DNA of 64,000 bases from Brevundimonas sp. Leaf363 (GCF_001424025.1 NZ_LMPZ01000002.1:1500473-1564472); one strand, 5' to 3'; shown: positions 1 through 13,791, numbered from the stretch's first letter. Notes: generated from the letters alone by a model not told the origin. A program made the numbers and translations.

Positions 1-221
1 GCGCCGACATCCCGATAGGTTTCGGCGATCAGGTGCGACACGCCGTCGAAATAGTGGGTCAGCAGCCCCGGCGACACGCCCGCTTCGGTGCAGATGCCTC
101 GCACCGACACCCCCGCCGCGCCCTGGTCGGCCAGACACCGGGCACACGCCGCCATCAGCTCGCGCCTGCGGACATCCGGCGGAATGCGACGATGGGCGGC
201 CCGTGTCATAGCGCGAACCAT
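1..221 (-). CDS. TetR-family transcriptional regulator, N-terminal part (cut by window edge)
   Basis: Reading the minus strand from 221 gives an open frame to the window edge, about 73 residues. It has the TetR pattern: a basic start (RRELMAACARCLADQG), then a helix-turn-helix running through SVRGICTEAGVSPGLLTHYF. The GLLTHYF end resembles BetI-type members. A second ATG in frame lies at 209. The C-terminal ligand domain is off the window, so the ligand is unknown. It diverges from the PQQ dehydrogenase at 324, which is a plausible but unproven target. Family call is confident; specific role is not. Confidence 0.85.
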   Translation of the reverse strand, partial: MVRAMTRAAHRRIPPDVRRRELMAACARCLADQGAAGVSVRGICTEAGVSPGLLTHYFDGVSHLIAETYRDVG

Positions 222-323
222 AGGACGCGCGCCGCACAGACGCGAGCCGCCGGCTTTTCGAAGATCAGCAGGGATAGGCTGGCCGGCGCTCGCGCTTTTT
301 CCGAAACGCGATAGGGTCGAGGG

Positions 324-2450
324 ATGGGCAGGCAGGATCTTCAGCGTCTGGGCGTCGTGGCGGCTGGCGTGCTGACGACCTTGATCATCCCGCTGGCGAT
401 CCAATTTTCGGGACCGGGCCAGGCGTCTCGTGCGGTGTCGGCGGTTGCCGACTGGCCGCGGTATGGCGGACCGACCGGGGATCGCTATTCCCCGCTGGAG
501 CAGATCACCCCCGCCAACGTCGCCCGCCTTCAGGAGGTCTGGCGGGTCGAGACCGGCGACGGCGGATTGCAGACCAACCCCCTGATCGTCGGACGAACGC
601 TGTACGCCTACACCGCAGATCAGAAGGTGATCGCGCTGGATGCCTCGACAGGCCGGCGGCTTTGGACGTTCGACTCGGGCGTCGCAGGGGCGCAGCCCGC
701 GCGGGGAATGAGCCTGTGGCGATCCGGGGTGGAGACGAGGCTGTTCGCCGGCGTGGGCGACCGTATGTGGGCGCTGGACCTGAAGACGGGGCGGCCGATC
801 AAGGAGTTCGGCGAAGATGGAGCAGTTGATCTGCGCCAAGGGCTGGGCAACGATCCGGAGCTGAACGCAACTTTCCTGACCACGCCCGGGGTCGTCTATC
901 GCAACCTTGTCATCGTCGGCTTTCGTACATCGGAAAGCCGCCCGGCGGCGCCCGGCGCGCTGCGCGCCTACAACGTCCGCACCGGCAAGATCGCCTGGAC
1001 GTTCCACTTCATCCCGCGCCCCGGCCAGTACGGCCACGACACCTGGCCGGCCGACGCGTGGAAGACGGCGGGCGGAGCCAACAACTGGGCCGGAATGGCG
1101 CTGGACGCCGAGCGCGGCATCGTCTTCGCCCCTACCGGATCGGCGGTCGACGACTTCTACGGAGCCGACCGACCGGGCGACAACCTGTTCGCCAACTCAT
1201 TGGTGGCCATCGATGCCGCCTCGGGTCGCCGCCTCTGGCATTTCCAGGGCGTGCACCATGACATCTGGGACCGCGACTTCCCCTCGCCGCCCCAACTGCT
1301 GACCGTCACGCACCAAGGGCGCCGTATCGATGCGGTGGCGCAGACGTCCAAGCAGGGCTTCGTCTATCTGTTCGAGCGCGAGACCGGCCGGCCGCTATTC
1401 CCGATCGAGGAACGCGTCGTCGCCGCGTCCACCGTGCCCGGCGAGGTCGCCGCGCGGACCCAGCCCTTCCCCACAGCACCCGAGCCATTCGCGCGGCAAC
1501 GGTTGACAGCGGAAGGGCTGAGTGACCGCTCGCCGGCGATCAACGCCTGGGCGCGCCGGGCCTTCGCCGCCCTGATGAACGGGCCGCAGTTCACGCCCTT
1601 CAGCGTGGATCGACAGACCGTTCTATTCCCCGGCTTTGACGGCGGCGCCGAATGGGGCGGCGCGGCCAGCGACCGTCGCGGCGTCATCTACGTCAACAGC
1701 AACGACATCGCCTGGCTGGGCGGATTGTCGTCGAACTCGGGCGAGATTTCGTGGGGTGAGTCGATCTATCGAAGCCAATGCGCCGTCTGCCATGGCTCCG
1801 ACCGGCGCGGCGCGCCGCCGGAGTTTCCCAGTCTGCTCGGTGTGGGTGATCGTCTCAGCGCCTCCCGGATCGGCGCGATTTTGGATCATGGCGGCGGACG
1901 GATGCCCGCCTTTCCCGCTATCAAGGGCGACGAACGACGCGAGCTGATCGCCTGGCTGACGGGCGCCACAGGCCAGAACCGGGAGGTCGCTTCCGCAGGC
2001 CTGCGCCAGGCGTCGACCTACGGCTTCACGGGCTATCGCAAGTTCACGGACCCTGACGGCTACCCCGCCGTCGCACCGCCTTGGGGGACGTTGAACGCCA
2101 TCGACATGAACAGCGGGCGCTACCTTTGGCGCGTGCCGCTCGGCGAGTATCCCGCGCTGGCGGCCCAAGGCGTGCCGACGACGGGGACGGAGAATTACGG
2201 CGGGCCGGTGGTGACGGCGGGCGGGGTGCTGTTTATTGGGGCCACCATCCACGATCGCCTCTTCCGAGCCTTCGACCGCAGGAACGGTCGGCTGCTGTGG
2301 CAGGCGCCCCTGCCCTACGCCGGGGTGGCGACGCCGGCCACCTACATGGTCGACGGACGACAGTATGTGGTGATCGCCGCGAGCGGGGCGCGCGATCAGG
2401 CGGGTCCGCAGGGCTCGGCCTATGTCGCTTTCGCCCTGCCGGGCCGGTGA
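324..2450 (+). CDS. PQQ-dependent dehydrogenase with inserted cytochrome c domain
   Basis: 708 residues. An N-terminal hydrophobic stretch (about residues 9-28) acts as signal or anchor, placing the enzyme in the periplasm. Then come quinoprotein beta-propeller repeats (WPRYGG near 45, repeated G-W-F/W blades). A CxxCH heme c motif (CAVCH at 486-490) with a likely Met ligand in GGGRMPAFP near 527 is inserted before the last blades, which resume near residue 590 (YPAVAPPWGTLNAIDM). Members of this family oxidise sugars or alcohols and pass electrons from PQQ to heme and the respiratory chain; the substrate cannot be told from sequence. The length fits quinohemoproteins with an internal cytochrome. 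The gene follows GAGGG at a short distance. It diverges from a TetR gene. Confidence 0.88.
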   Translation: MGRQDLQRLGVVAAGVLTTLIIPLAIQFSGPGQASRAVSAVADWPRYGGPTGDRYSPLEQITPANVARLQEVWRVETGDGGLQTNPLIVGRTLYAYTADQKVIALDASTGRRLWTFDSGVAGAQPARGMSLWRSGVETRLFAGVGDRMWALDLKTGRPIKEFGEDGAVDLRQGLGNDPELNATFLTTPGVVYRNLVIVGFRTSESRPAAPGALRAYNVRTGKIAWTFHFIPRPGQYGHDTWPADAWKTAGGANNWAGMALDAERGIVFAPTGSAVDDFYGADRPGDNLFANSLVAIDAASGRRLWHFQGVHHDIWDRDFPSPPQLLTVTHQGRRIDAVAQTSKQGFVYLFERETGRPLFPIEERVVAASTVPGEVAARTQPFPTAPEPFARQRLTAEGLSDRSPAINAWARRAFAALMNGPQFTPFSVDRQTVLFPGFDGGAEWGGAASDRRGVIYVNSNDIAWLGGLSSNSGEISWGESIYRSQCAVCHGSDRRGAPPEFPSLLGVGDRLSASRIGAILDHGGGRMPAFPAIKGDERRELIAWLTGATGQNREVASAGLRQASTYGFTGYRKFTDPDGYPAVAPPWGTLNAIDMNSGRYLWRVPLGEYPALAAQGVPTTGTENYGGPVVTAGGVLFIGATIHDRLFRAFDRRNGRLLWQAPLPYAGVATPATYMVDGRQYVVIAASGARDQAGPQGSAYVAFALPGR

Positions 2451-2481
2451 CAACTGGATCGAACCGGGTGATAGCGAAGGG

Positions 2482-3735
2482 ATGAATGACGTCTCGGAAC
2501 CGTCGACAAAGATCGTACTGGCCGACCGCAGCGACGGCCTGGGCCAGCGCATCCTGTCGATTCTGAAGGCCATGAACCTGGCCCAGATCATGGGCGTGAA
2601 CTACGCCTTCACCTGGGATCACAAAGACCTTGAGCATCACGCCCTGCCGGCTGCGGCAGACGTCTTCACAGCCGACTATCTGGCCGCCCATATCGTCGAG
2701 AATCCGACCGACTTCTTTGAATTGAGCCAGCCCATCGCCGACCGCGCCCACATGGACAAGGCGGCGGAGGGCCTGAAGGGCTGGTCGCTGAAATCCAGCA
2801 CGGCCTACCGCCGCCTGCCGACCGAACTCAGACGCAGCCCGCCCGGAACCTATGCAGCCCTGTTCGACGGCATCGGGTTTCGTCGGTACATCCGCAAAGC
2901 CATCTTGGCCGCCCGGCAAGTCAAGCTGGCAGAGCGCCCAGTCGCGATTCACTTGCGCGCAGGCGACATCATCTATGGCTCATATCGGTTTCGCGATCAG
3001 TTCACGCGCAAGGTGGTCGCATTGCCCGTCGCCCGCTGGCTGATCGAACATTGGAGGGCGGCGGGTCGAACGGTTGTGCTTTTTGCACAGGACCCCGAGG
3101 TGGCGGCCCAGTACAGAGATCAGGCCGACGTGATCGTGGCGGCCGACCTCAGCGAGCGCTTCGCAACGCCGATACAGCGGGCCCTTTTCGAGATCACCCT
3201 GATGTCACGTTGCGCTGAAATCCATGCGGGGTTCAGCGCCTTCGCCCACGTCGCGGCCCGGATCGGTGATTTCAAAGCCAAGGCGCCGCGTGACAGCCTG
3301 CCCTTGGAGCAGCAGGTGGATGTCATCAGGACAGCTTTGGCCGACCCAACGGTACGCCAGCGCGACCCCAGGCTTCAGACGGCTTTCGCCGCCTGGGCCG
3401 CTGCCGATGTCTTGCTCGAGCAACAACGCTGGTCCGATGCCTTGCCGCTGCTGGAGCGAGCCGTAGCGGACGATCCTGTTAACGGCTTCTACCGCGTGAA
3501 GCTCGCTAGCTCGCTTTACCGCCTTGAACGGGACGCTGAGGCCGACGCCGTCATGGCCGCCGCGCTTGAAAGCCAGAACAGGTCGATCAGGAAAGCCCGG
3601 CAGATCGCTCTCGCCGCTCTTAAGGAAACGTCTGGCAAAGGCTTCACCCTGCAGTCGGACCGCGAGATCTTCGCGGAGGCGAGCTCGAGGGGGTCTGAGC
3701 AGGCGCGTCGTCTGGCGGACCTCACGGCACGCTGA
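2482..3735 (+). CDS. fucosyltransferase-like glycosyltransferase with C-terminal helical/TPR-like region
   Basis: 417 residues from the ATG at 2482. A longer frame opens at 2422, but it would overlap the end of the upstream gene, and 2482 is preceded by GAAGG. The N-terminal DGLGQRI (18-24) resembles the 'GLGNR' nucleotide-sugar motif of O-fucosyltransferase and NodZ-like enzymes. HLRAGD (157-162) matches their H-x-R-x-G-D motif. A third conserved-looking patch, CAEIHAGFSAFAHVA, lies near 245. Residues from about 280 form helical repeats (WSDALPLLERAVADDP) like TPR units. It probably transfers a deoxysugar to a surface glycan or protein. Donor and acceptor are unknown. No polysaccharide genes lie beside it, so it may be an orphan glycan modifier. 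Confidence 0.6.
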   Translation: MNDVSEPSTKIVLADRSDGLGQRILSILKAMNLAQIMGVNYAFTWDHKDLEHHALPAAADVFTADYLAAHIVENPTDFFELSQPIADRAHMDKAAEGLKGWSLKSSTAYRRLPTELRRSPPGTYAALFDGIGFRRYIRKAILAARQVKLAERPVAIHLRAGDIIYGSYRFRDQFTRKVVALPVARWLIEHWRAAGRTVVLFAQDPEVAAQYRDQADVIVAADLSERFATPIQRALFEITLMSRCAEIHAGFSAFAHVAARIGDFKAKAPRDSLPLEQQVDVIRTALADPTVRQRDPRLQTAFAAWAAADVLLEQQRWSDALPLLERAVADDPVNGFYRVKLASSLYRLERDAEADAVMAAALESQNRSIRKARQIALAALKETSGKGFTLQSDREIFAEASSRGSEQARRLADLTAR

Positions 3736-3762
3736 CGGAAACCGCCGGATCCGCGTCGGGCC

Positions 3763-3879
3763 CTAGGCGCCGACGAGCGACTTAACGGTAAGACCCAGTG
3801 CGCTGACCATGCACGCCAGCGATCCCACGGCGAACGCGCGAAAGTGGCGGTGAATGAAGTAAAGCAGATCTCCGGCCAT
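3763..3879 (-). CDS. small single-pass membrane protein (38 aa), unknown function
   Basis: Minus-strand ORF ATG 3879 to TAG 3763, 38 codons plus stop. It starts MAGDLLYFIHRHFRAFAVGS and continues into a hydrophobic stretch (about 15-35) before ending SLVGA. A perfect GGAGG (3886-3890) sits six bases before the ATG, which is far better than chance for such a short frame. The basic IHRHFR preceding the hydrophobic segment predicts one transmembrane helix. It stands alone between the glycosyltransferase (convergent) and pyrG (same strand, downstream). I recognise no family. Expression is inferred only from the ribosome site and the protein's character. Confidence 0.55.
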   Translation of the reverse strand: MAGDLLYFIHRHFRAFAVGSLACMVSALGLTVKSLVGA

Positions 3880-4134
3880 CGGCGTCCTCCCAGACGCTAA
3901 GTATTGTTTTCGGATAGCAGTTCAACGCCGCCGTTCAGCAAAGGATGCCCGATTCGGCTTAATCCAGCGTTCCCAAATGCGTTATCGGTCGCGACAGGAA
4001 TGCTGCATGCGCGAAACGGCACTGCAGCGTAAGTAATCGTCGGCTGGGCCGCGCGCGACGTTCATCGCGCAGGAAGCCGCGATGACGGTCCGGCGCTGTC
4101 GCATCGTGACGAACAGGCGCCTTGGCGACGCGCC

Positions 4135-5790
<1,656 letters not shown>

Positions 5791-5874
5791 TCACTCTACC
5801 GCCGATTCGGCCGGCGACTTCCGGAGACTTTGAGGGCGGGAGAAGAAGGCGGGGATAAGCGCCCCGCCCGCATC

Positions 5875-6294
5875 TTACTGGGCGGGTGCGGGGGCCGGAG
5901 CAGGAGCCTGGGTCGACGCCGCCGGCAGGCTGGCCTCCAGGTCATCCAGCGAAGGGCCGGACGGCGTAGCCGGAGCCGGGGCGGTCTCGGCCGGCGCTTG
6001 CTGCTGACCGGCCGACGGCGCGGCCAGCGCGCCGACGGCGTCTGCGTCGATTACCGACTGCGAGGCTCGGTCCATGTTGCCGACAACGGTCAGAGCAATG
6101 GCGCAGATGAAGAAGGCGGCCGCCAGCCACCAGGTCGTGACCGTCAACAGGTTGCCCGCGCCGCGCGCGGTCATGAATCCCGACGGCCCTCCGCCCATGC
6201 CCAGCGCGCCGCCTTCGGAGCGCTGCAGCAGGATCACGCCGGCAAGCGCGATCGAAATCAGGATCTGGGCGACGAGGAGGATGGTCTGGAGCAT
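5875..6294 (-). CDS. secG: preprotein translocase subunit SecG
   Basis: 139 residues. SecG is the small, non-essential membrane subunit of the SecYEG channel. Two transmembrane helices are visible (about 3-22 and 53-72), separated by a conserved loop with LLQRSEGGALGMGGG and FMTARG. After the second helix comes an unusually long, low-complexity Ala/Pro tail of about 60 residues ending in APAPAPAPAQ; classic SecG stops soon after helix two, though long tails of this sort occur in alphaproteobacteria. It lies between tpiA and pyrG on the same strand with gaps of about 85-90 bases, so it is probably co-transcribed with both. Confidence 0.93.
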   Translation of the reverse strand: MLQTILLVAQILISIALAGVILLQRSEGGALGMGGGPSGFMTARGAGNLLTVTTWWLAAAFFICAIALTVVGNMDRASQSVIDADAVGALAAPSAGQQQAPAETAPAPATPSGPSLDDLEASLPAASTQAPAPAPAPAQ

Positions 6295-6378
6295 GACGGT
6301 CGCAAGGTGGGGCGCGCGGCCGCGCCGATCAAGCGGCGGCGTCTAACATCCGCCGGGGCGATAGGGAATAGCGGTAAG

Positions 6379-7128
6379 CTAAGCCGCGCGGATGATGGCC
6401 AGGAAGTCGTCAGCTTTCAAAGAGGCTCCGCCGACCAAAGCGCCGCCGACACCCTCGACATGCAGGATATCCGCCGCATTCTTCGGATTGACCGAGCCGC
6501 CGTACAGGATGGGCGCCGTCTCGCCGGCTGATCCGAAGCGCTCGGCCAGTACGCGGCGCACCACAGCATGGATTTCGGCGATCTGGTCCAGCGTCGGCGT
6601 ACGGCCGGTGCCGATGGCCCAGACAGGCTCGTACGAAACGGCGAAGGCCGCAGTGCGTGCCTGGTCCGGCACGGAGGCGCGGACCTGGCGTTCGACGATA
6701 TCAGCCGCCTGGCCAGCGTCGCGCTGCTCCAGCGTCTCCCCGACGCAGATGATCGGGGTCAGTCCGGCGGCCAGTGCGGCGCGCGCCTTTGCCGCAACCA
6801 ATTCGTCGGACTCGCTGAAGCCGGCGCGCCGCTCCGAATGGCCTAGAATGACAAACGCCGCGCCCGCTTCACTCGCCAGCTCGGCGGAAACGCAGCCTGT
6901 AAAGGCGCCGGACGGTTCGGCCCGGCAATCCTGGGCGCCGATCTGGATGGGCGATCCGGCTACGGCCGACCCGATCCGCTCCAGCAGGGTCGCGGGAGGG
7001 CACAGGACGACCTGATTGGCGGTCGGCTGGTCTTTCAGGGCCTCGGCCAGCAGGCGAGCCTGCTCCAGGCCGCCGGCGGCGCCGTTCATCTTCCAGTTTC
7101 CGACGATCAGCTTCACGGATTGTTTCAT
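6379..7128 (-). CDS. tpiA: triose-phosphate isomerase
   Basis: 249 residues, the normal size. It interconverts dihydroxyacetone phosphate and glyceraldehyde-3-phosphate in glycolysis and gluconeogenesis. All catalytic landmarks are present: the substrate Asn and Lys in VGNWKMN (about 9-15), the electrophilic His in ILGHSER, the general base Glu in SYEPVWAIGTG, and the phosphate-binding YGGSV and GVGGALVGGASL near the end. It is the first gene of the tpiA-secG-pyrG run. It diverges from the PpiD-like gene, so the 127 bases between 7129 and 7255 should hold promoters for both directions. Confidence 0.98.
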   Translation of the reverse strand: MKQSVKLIVGNWKMNGAAGGLEQARLLAEALKDQPTANQVVLCPPATLLERIGSAVAGSPIQIGAQDCRAEPSGAFTGCVSAELASEAGAAFVILGHSERRAGFSESDELVAAKARAALAAGLTPIICVGETLEQRDAGQAADIVERQVRASVPDQARTAAFAVSYEPVWAIGTGRTPTLDQIAEIHAVVRRVLAERFGSAGETAPILYGGSVNPKNAADILHVEGVGGALVGGASLKADDFLAIIRAA

Positions 7129-7255
7129 GGCGGCGGTGTCTAGGCGGTATCGCGCCGCTCGCCAAGGCCATCCGCTTGCGGGAGGGGCCGCCGTGCCACT
7201 ATACGGCTGCAGCCCTTCCAGGCGTCACCGGCCATCGGCCCGTCGAGTTTCCTTG

Positions 7256-9184
7256 ATGATTTCCCACTTCCGCAACTTCGCCAAATCGCCCGTCGCGATC
7301 GTGCTGTTCGTCCTTCTGATGATCAGCTTCGCCGTCGTCGGCTCGCAGATGGACGTCTTCGGCGCCTTCGGAACCAAGCATGTCATCACAGCCGGCGACC
7401 GCAGCGTGGATGGCGCGGAATACCGCGCGGACTTCGAGCGGGTGCGGACCAATCTGCAGGAACAGGCCGGTCGTCCGGTGTCGATCCAGGACATGGTCGA
7501 CGAGAACATCGACGCCCGCTTCCTTGAGAGCCAGACCCAGCAGAAGGGCTTTCTGGCCTGGGCCTGGAAGGCCGGCATCCGTCCCGGTCAGGCCCTGATC
7601 ATCAAGCAGATCCGCAAGATCCCGGCCTTCTTCAATCAGGTCACCGGTCAGTTCGATCAGGCGCAGTACGAGCAGGCCCTGGCCCAGCAGAACGCCACCC
7701 CCGCGCAGCTCGAACAGGAGTTCCGCGACCAGTACGCCACCGAGCATTTCGCCGCCGGCGTCTTCGCCGGCGCGCGCGCGCCGCGTATCTACGCCGCCCT
7801 GCTGGCCGGTCAGGCGCTGGAGACGCGCGATGGACGCTGGTTCCTGGTCACGCCCGCCATGGCCGGGGCCGTCGCCAACCCGACCGACGCCCAACTGAAC
7901 AGCTTCATCCAGGAAAACGCCGAGCGCCTGCGTCGCCCCGAGTTCCGCGTCGCCTCGGTCGCCCTGTTCACCCCGACGGCCGCCGATAGCGCCGCGACGA
8001 TCCCTGACGCGAAGATCACGGAACGCTTCAACTTCCGCCGGGACGCCCTGTCCGACCCGGAGAAGCGCACCTTCGTGACGCTGACCGCGCCCAGCCGCGC
8101 GGTGGCCGACCGCATCGCCGCCGCCTTGCGGGCCGGCCAGTCGCCGGCCGACGTGGGCCGCGCCAACAGCATCGAGCCGGCCGAGTACACCGACTCGCCG
8201 CGCACCGTTCTGGGCGACCAAGCGGTCGGCGCCGGCGTTTTCGCGCTGCAGTCGGGCCAGGTTTCCGATCCGATCCAGGCCGGCGTCGGCTTCACCGTCG
8301 CCAAGGTCACCGCCATCACCCCGGCCAAGCCCGCCACGCTGGAAGGCTCGCGCGCCGCCATCGTCGAGGAGCTGCGGCAGGAGGAGGCGCGCCAGAAGAC
8401 CTACGCCCGCGTCGAGGCCTATGAGCGTGCGCGCCAGGCCGGCAAGTCGATGGCGGATGCGGCCCAGGAGGTCGGCGCCCGTGTCATCACCCTGCCGCCC
8501 TTCACCCAGGACGGAAAGCTGCCCAACGGCCAGCCGTTGCAGGCGCCTGAGCAGATCTTCTCGACGGCTTGGGGTCTTTCCAAGGGTGGCGAGAGCGACA
8601 TCGTCGACGCCGGCCAGGGCCAGTATTTCGCCGTCCGTGTGGACGACATCCGCCCGTCCGCCCTACCGGCCATCGCGGAGGTCCGCGCCCCGCTGACGGA
8701 GCAGTGGAAACTGCGTGAGGAAGCCCGCCTGCTGGCTGCGAAGGCCGAGGAACTGGCAGCCCGCGTCCGCTCGGGCCAGGACATCGCCGCCGTCGCCGCC
8801 TCGGCCAATGCGACGCTGGTCACCCGCGCCGGCATTCAGCAGTCGCGCGACAGCCAGACGGCCCTCGGCCAAGGCGTGCTGCAAGGACTGTTCGGCCAAG
8901 GTGCGGGCCAGGTCTTCAGCTTGCCGAACGCCCAGTCCAGCTATGTCGTCGGCCGCGTCGATCGGATACACGCCGCCGTGCCGGCGCTGGCCGCGCCGCT
9001 GGTCGAACAGGCCCGTCCGCGGATCACCCAGGACATCGTCCAGGCCATGATCCAGAGCTCGATCGCGGCCGGTGCGCGCGATGTCAAAGCCAAGAACGAT
9101 CCGGTCCTGGCTCGTCAGGCGCTGGGTCTATCCGACACCCCGGCCGCCCCCGGCGCCCCGGCGCCTGCCGCGCCCGCGCGCTGA
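7256..9184 (+). CDS. ppiD: periplasmic folding chaperone / peptidyl-prolyl isomerase of PpiD (SurA-N) type
   Basis: 642 residues from the ATG at 7256 (MISHFRNFAKSP); the frame is open further upstream but would run into the tpiA control region. One N-terminal transmembrane helix (about 12-30: VAIVLFVLLMISFAVV) anchors it with the bulk in the periplasm. It has a SurA/PpiD N-terminal chaperone domain (QDMVDENIDARFLESQ, FDQAQYEQALAQQ) and a parvulin-like rotamase region around 260-360. Such proteins sit by SecYEG and help newly exported proteins fold. An Ala/Pro tail ends it. trpE begins 5 bases after its stop, so they are probably one transcript. Confidence 0.88.
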   Translation: MISHFRNFAKSPVAIVLFVLLMISFAVVGSQMDVFGAFGTKHVITAGDRSVDGAEYRADFERVRTNLQEQAGRPVSIQDMVDENIDARFLESQTQQKGFLAWAWKAGIRPGQALIIKQIRKIPAFFNQVTGQFDQAQYEQALAQQNATPAQLEQEFRDQYATEHFAAGVFAGARAPRIYAALLAGQALETRDGRWFLVTPAMAGAVANPTDAQLNSFIQENAERLRRPEFRVASVALFTPTAADSAATIPDAKITERFNFRRDALSDPEKRTFVTLTAPSRAVADRIAAALRAGQSPADVGRANSIEPAEYTDSPRTVLGDQAVGAGVFALQSGQVSDPIQAGVGFTVAKVTAITPAKPATLEGSRAAIVEELRQEEARQKTYARVEAYERARQAGKSMADAAQEVGARVITLPPFTQDGKLPNGQPLQAPEQIFSTAWGLSKGGESDIVDAGQGQYFAVRVDDIRPSALPAIAEVRAPLTEQWKLREEARLLAAKAEELAARVRSGQDIAAVAASANATLVTRAGIQQSRDSQTALGQGVLQGLFGQGAGQVFSLPNAQSSYVVGRVDRIHAAVPALAAPLVEQARPRITQDIVQAMIQSSIAAGARDVKAKNDPVLARQALGLSDTPAAPGAPAPAAPAR

Positions 9185-9189
9185 CGGTC

Positions 9190-10707
9190 GTGGGGACGGA
9201 GGAGGCCGCCGCCCCGGACTTCGCCGCGTTCGCGGCCGGCTATCGCGCCGGACGCCCGCAGACGCTGGTCCGGCGGCTGATCGACGATCTGGAGACGCCC
9301 GTCTCGGCCTTCCTGAAGGTGGGCCGGGATCAGCTGTACGCCTGCCTGCTGGAGTCGGTCGAAGGCGGCGCGGTCAACGCGCGCTACTCCATCCTGACAT
9401 TGGAGCCGGACGTGGTCTGGCGCTGCCGGGGCCTGTCGGCCGAGGTCGCGCGCGGCGACGCGATAGGCCAAGGCCGCTTCACGCCTGAGAGCGACCCCAC
9501 GCTAGACTCCCTGCGCGCTCTGATCGCCGCGTCGAGGCTAGAGCTGGCGGCCGATCTGCCGCCCATGGCTGCGGGCCTCTTCGGCGTGTTTGGATATGAC
9601 ATGGTCCGGCTGCTGGAGCCGCTGGGCGAAGCCAATCCGGACCCCTTGGACCTGCCCGACGCCGTCCTGACGCGGCCTGGCCTGGTCGCCATCTTCGATT
9701 CGGTGAAGCGAGAGATCGTGCTGGTCTCGGCCGCCTATCCGGACGGCGGCATGGACGCCGAGGCCGCCTTCCAGGCCTGCGTCGGCCGGCTTGACCGCTT
9801 CGAGACCGCCCTGCGACGCCCCCTGCCCGCCTTGGCCGAGGCTGTCCCTCAGGATGCGCCCGACTTCGTCACTGCCGTCTCCCAGGCCGGCTTCGCAGAC
9901 ATGGTCGCGGCGGCCAAGGACTACATCGGTGCCGGCGACATTTTCCAGGTCGTGCTGAGCCATCGCTTCGCCGCGCCCTACGACGGCGATCCCTTCGCTG
10001 TTTATCGCGCCCTGCGTCGTCAGAACCCCTCCCCCTACCTCTTCTTCCTTAACTTTGACGGCTTCCAGCTGGCGGGCTCGAGCCCGGAAATCCTGGTCCG
10101 GCTGAAAGACGGCCGCGTCACCATCCGCCCGCTGGCCGGCACTCGGCCTCGCGGCGAGACGCCCGAGCATGATCTGGCGCTGGAGGCCGAACTGCTGGCC
10201 GATCCGAAAGAGCTGGCCGAGCACCTCATGCTGCTGGATCTGGGTCGCAACGACGTCGGCCGCGTCTCCGCACCCGGCACGGTCGAGGTCACCGAGAGCT
10301 TCAAGGTCGAACGCTACAGCCAGGTCATGCACATCGTCTCGGACGTGCAGGGCCAGGCTGACCCTCGACTGGACGCCGTCGACACCCTTTTGGCCGCCCT
10401 GCCTGCCGGCACCCTGTCAGGGGCGCCCAAGGTGCGGGCCATGGAAGTCATCGACGAGCTGGAAACCGAGAAGCGCGGCGTCGGCTATGGCGGGGGCGTC
10501 GGTTACATCTCCGCGTCGGGCGAGGCGGATATCTGCATCGTCCTGCGCACCCTGATGTTCGCGGACGGACAGGTCTTCGTCCAGGCCGGCGCCGGCGTCG
10601 TGGCCGACAGCGACCCGAAGGCCGAGTATGCGGAGACCCAGGCCAAGGCCCGCGCCCCGATGAAGGCCGCCGCCGACGCATGGCGGTATCCGACCGGCAA
10701 CCGCTGA
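9190..10707 (+). CDS. trpE: anthranilate synthase component I
   Basis: 505 residues from GTG at 9190. TrpE turns chorismate into anthranilate, the first committed step of tryptophan synthesis, using ammonia supplied by TrpG. The C-terminal chorismate-binding domain shows the expected blocks: [66 protein letters not shown] and the terminal [11 protein letters not shown]. The N-terminal half carries the LLES feedback-inhibition motif (Tyr-Ala-Cys-Leu-Leu-Glu-Ser near 55). The start lies 5 bases after ppiD with no clear ribosome site, so translational coupling is likely. trpG is not the next gene; uvrA follows instead. Confidence 0.96.
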   Translation: MGTEEAAAPDFAAFAAGYRAGRPQTLVRRLIDDLETPVSAFLKVGRDQLYACLLESVEGGAVNARYSILTLEPDVVWRCRGLSAEVARGDAIGQGRFTPESDPTLDSLRALIAASRLELAADLPPMAAGLFGVFGYDMVRLLEPLGEANPDPLDLPDAVLTRPGLVAIFDSVKREIVLVSAAYPDGGMDAEAAFQACVGRLDRFETALRRPLPALAEAVPQDAPDFVTAVSQAGFADMVAAAKDYIGAGDIFQVVLSHRFAAPYDGDPFAVYRALRRQNPSPYLFFLNFDGFQLAGSSPEILVRLKDGRVTIRPLAGTRPRGETPEHDLALEAELLADPKELAEHLMLLDLGRNDVGRVSAPGTVEVTESFKVERYSQVMHIVSDVQGQADPRLDAVDTLLAALPAGTLSGAPKVRAMEVIDELETEKRGVGYGGGVGYISASGEADICIVLRTLMFADGQVFVQAGAGVVADSDPKAEYAETQAKARAPMKAAADAWRYPTGNR

Positions 10708-10714
10708 GACGTAC

Positions 10715-10729
10715 GTTCTTATATTGTTC
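10715..10729 (+). promoter_or_regulatory. LexA (SOS) box upstream of uvrA
   Basis: The sequence shows GTTC, seven bases, GTTC at 10715-10729, an exact match to the direct-repeat LexA site known for Alphaproteobacteria (GTTC-N7-GTTC). It lies 95 bases before the chosen uvrA start and just after the trpE stop. uvrA is a standard SOS gene, so damage-inducible repression by LexA is the natural reading. Confidence 0.85.
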
Positions 10730-10823
10730 TTGCTGAATCGACGCGATTGATCCCCATATGGGGTCGTTCGCCCCCGGACCCCCGTCCGGCTCTTCGCGTT
10801 TCCGGCCCCCGATTCCTGGCAGC

Positions 10824-13754
<2,931 letters not shown>

Positions 13755-13767
13755 GCGCGCATCAGCT

Positions 13768-13791
13768 GGCCCCGATCACTCGGTCGGGGCC
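13768..13791. terminator. hairpin between convergent uvrA and membrane gene
   Basis: An 8-bp perfect stem (GGCCCCGA / TCGGGGCC) with an 8-base loop lies right after uvrA and overlaps the last codons of the convergent gene. Neither side has a convincing U-tract, so this is a possible bidirectional pause or Rho-assisted terminator rather than a clear intrinsic one. Confidence 0.4.

Noticed and set aside
7016..7255. Extended N-terminus for the PpiD-like protein
   Set aside because: The upstream 80 codons overlap the tpiA gene and read as basic filler; the transmembrane anchor starts properly from 7256.
10750..10765. CCCCATATGGGG palindrome before uvrA as an operator
   Set aside because: Short and not matched by any known site; the LexA box explains uvrA control better.
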